DNA from: Acidilobaceae archaeon
GTDB taxonomy: Archaea; Thermoproteota; Thermoprotei_A; Sulfolobales; Acidilobaceae
Reading direction: 5' to 3'
NCBI GenBank assembly: GCA_027013765.1
Contig: JALWGG010000049.1
Coordinates: 446 to 16,540, forward strand
DNA: 16,095 nt
A program made the translations under genes and the position numbers. Below the pieces are notes generated by a model. That model saw nothing but the letters and a program-made list of their open reading frames with translations, searched no databases and had not been told where the DNA came from. Position 1 is the stretch's first letter; each line of letters starts with the position of its first letter. Of this stretch, positions 15,069 through 16,095 are shown piece after piece.

Positions 15069-16095
15069 GTGAATAGTAAGGTCCTAGGGGGCATAATACT
15101 CATCGTCATAATAATCCTCGCCGGATTCTTCCTCCTAGGAGGTAGGGAGGGCGAGACAACTACAACTGGCACAACAGGCGCTACAACGCCGGCAGAGAAG
15201 ACAGAGACAACGCCTACTGGAGAGGCTCCAAAGGAGATCACGATCAACGTGGGACTACTTGTAGACGAGACCGGGCCCACGAGCGATGTCGGGAAAGGGT
15301 ATTCGCTGGGAGCCGAAACCGCGTTCAAATACTTCAATGATAAAGGGATATACACCAAGGATGGAGTGAAAGTGAATATCAAGTATATAAAGAGGGACTA
15401 TGCATACAAGCCGGACCAGGCGGAGGCGTTCTATAAGGAGTTCAGGGATAAGTATGGCGTAATAGCGATTATCGGGTGGGGCACGGCCGATACTGAGAAG
15501 CTTGCAGACACTGTTGCTAAAGACAAGATTGCTTACATAAGTGCGAGCTACTCCGCGAAGCTAACTGTAAAGCCATACAACTTCTTCCCAGCACCAGACT
15601 ATAGCACACAGGCGTGTGCAGGCATAGCATGGGCGTCCCAGTTCAAGCCAGGCGGGAAGCTAGCGCTACTCTATGACCATAAGGTAGCATACAGCCGGAG
15701 CCCCATACCAGCTGTAAAAGCTGTTGCACAAGCACTAGGTATGCAGCTCGTGGGAGACTTCGACCTAAGCCTGAAGGCTACCGAGGCGTCGGCAGAGAGG
15801 GTAATTAGTGATGCATCGACAAAGAACCCAGATATATTCTGGTGCGGCAATACTATAAGCAGTTGTAGCCTGGCAGTGAAGGCTATGTACAAACTTGGAG
15901 TAGATGCAATGCTGCTTTCAAACGTGTGGGGATTCGATGAGAGGGTGACACAACTCGTTGGAGAGGCTGGCTATGGCAGGATGGCTGGTGTTACACCATT
16001 CGTCTACCCAATGTTCGCCGACGAGCTAGGGGCTGACGGAATAAAGATACTGAGAGAGGCGGCTAAGGCAGCTGGCGTCCCCGAGGATAAGATAG
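15069..16095 (+). CDS. livJ: Membrane-anchored Liv-type solute-binding protein (partial)
   Basis: Open to the right edge (342 codons). Residues 1-23 are a hydrophobic leader (KVLGGIILIVIIILAGFFLL) acting as signal anchor; there is no clear lipobox Cys. A Thr-rich stalk follows (about 28-52, TTTTGTTGATTP), typical of glycosylated crenarchaeal binding proteins. The type I periplasmic-binding domain begins near ITINVGLLVDETGPTSDVGK, continues with GYSLGAETAFKYFND and YGVIAIIGWGTADTEKLA, then a ligand-contact region near YISASYSAKLT and a second lobe with GGKLALLYDH. It delivers substrate to LivH/LivM at the outer membrane face. GTG 15069 has GGGTG 7 bases upstream; an in-frame ATG at 15045 would add 8 residues but has no SD. 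It has its own promoter-like gap rather than being in the tight operon. The C-terminus lies outside the window. Confidence 0.9.
   Translation, partial: MNSKVLGGIILIVIIILAGFFLLGGREGETTTTGTTGATTPAEKTETTPTGEAPKEITINVGLLVDETGPTSDVGKGYSLGAETAFKYFNDKGIYTKDGVKVNIKYIKRDYAYKPDQAEAFYKEFRDKYGVIAIIGWGTADTEKLADTVAKDKIAYISASYSAKLTVKPYNFFPAPDYSTQACAGIAWASQFKPGGKLALLYDHKVAYSRSPIPAVKAVAQALGMQLVGDFDLSLKATEASAERVISDASTKNPDIFWCGNTISSCSLAVKAMYKLGVDAMLLSNVWGFDERVTQLVGEAGYGRMAGVTPFVYPMFADELGADGIKILREAAKAAGVPEDKI

Noticed and set aside
15100..15240. The Thr-codon-rich stretch of the binding-protein gene as a DNA repeat array
   Set aside because: It is explained by a Thr-rich, probably glycosylated protein stalk; the base-level repeats are short and irregular.

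Overview
The window looks like chromosomal DNA from a hyperthermophilic crenarchaeon, probably of the Desulfurococcales type. The reasons are frequent ATA, AGG and CTA codons, many GTG and TTG starts, Shine-Dalgarno (SD) sites of the form GGGTG or GGGGTG, AT-rich TATA-like boxes in very short intergenic gaps, extracellular proteins on membrane anchors with Thr-rich stalks, and a PfpI protease very like the Pyrococcus one. The order is inferred from style, not from a marker gene. No rRNA, tRNA, CRISPR array or insertion sequence was seen, and no gene-free stretch exceeds 300 bases.

Layout. Positions 1-3029 (minus) hold most of a receptor-like protein kinase: signal peptide, eight-bladed beta-propeller, three 85-residue PEGA-like repeats, Ser/Thr/Gly-rich stalk, one membrane helix and a C-terminal Hanks-type kinase domain cut by the left edge. 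Positions 3106-5224 (minus) hold the overlapping large and small subunits of a coenzyme B12-dependent acyl-CoA mutase. Diverging from it is a BtuF-like corrinoid-binding protein without a signal peptide (5325-6173). Positions 6179-9452 (minus) form a three-gene operon: a degenerate acyl-CoA synthetase-like protein, a two-helix protein resembling eukaryotic DPM2, and a Wzx/MOP-type lipid flippase. Diverging from this is a plus-strand operon (9572-14331) of livG, a long-chain-type acyl-CoA synthetase, livH and livM. It is followed by pfpI (14431-14961) and a membrane-anchored Liv-type solute-binding protein (15069 to the right edge).

How it may work together. The Liv-type transporter encloses an acyl-CoA ligase, so the imported substrate is more likely a carboxylic acid than an amino acid. 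The mutase has Phe and Gln where methylmalonyl-CoA mutase has Tyr89 and Arg207, which is the isobutyryl-CoA mutase signature. A coherent hypothesis is uptake of a short or branched carboxylic acid, activation to its CoA thioester, and B12-dependent skeletal rearrangement (isobutyryl-CoA to n-butyryl-CoA) feeding beta-oxidation, with the BtuF-like protein handling the cofactor. No LivF ATPase and no MeaB/MeaI-type G-protein chaperone are in the window; they would have to be encoded elsewhere.

Start codons were chosen from SD spacing. In three genes (mutase large subunit, livH, pfpI) the GTG inside the SD lies in frame exactly 9 nt upstream of a better-spaced start and can be mistaken for it.
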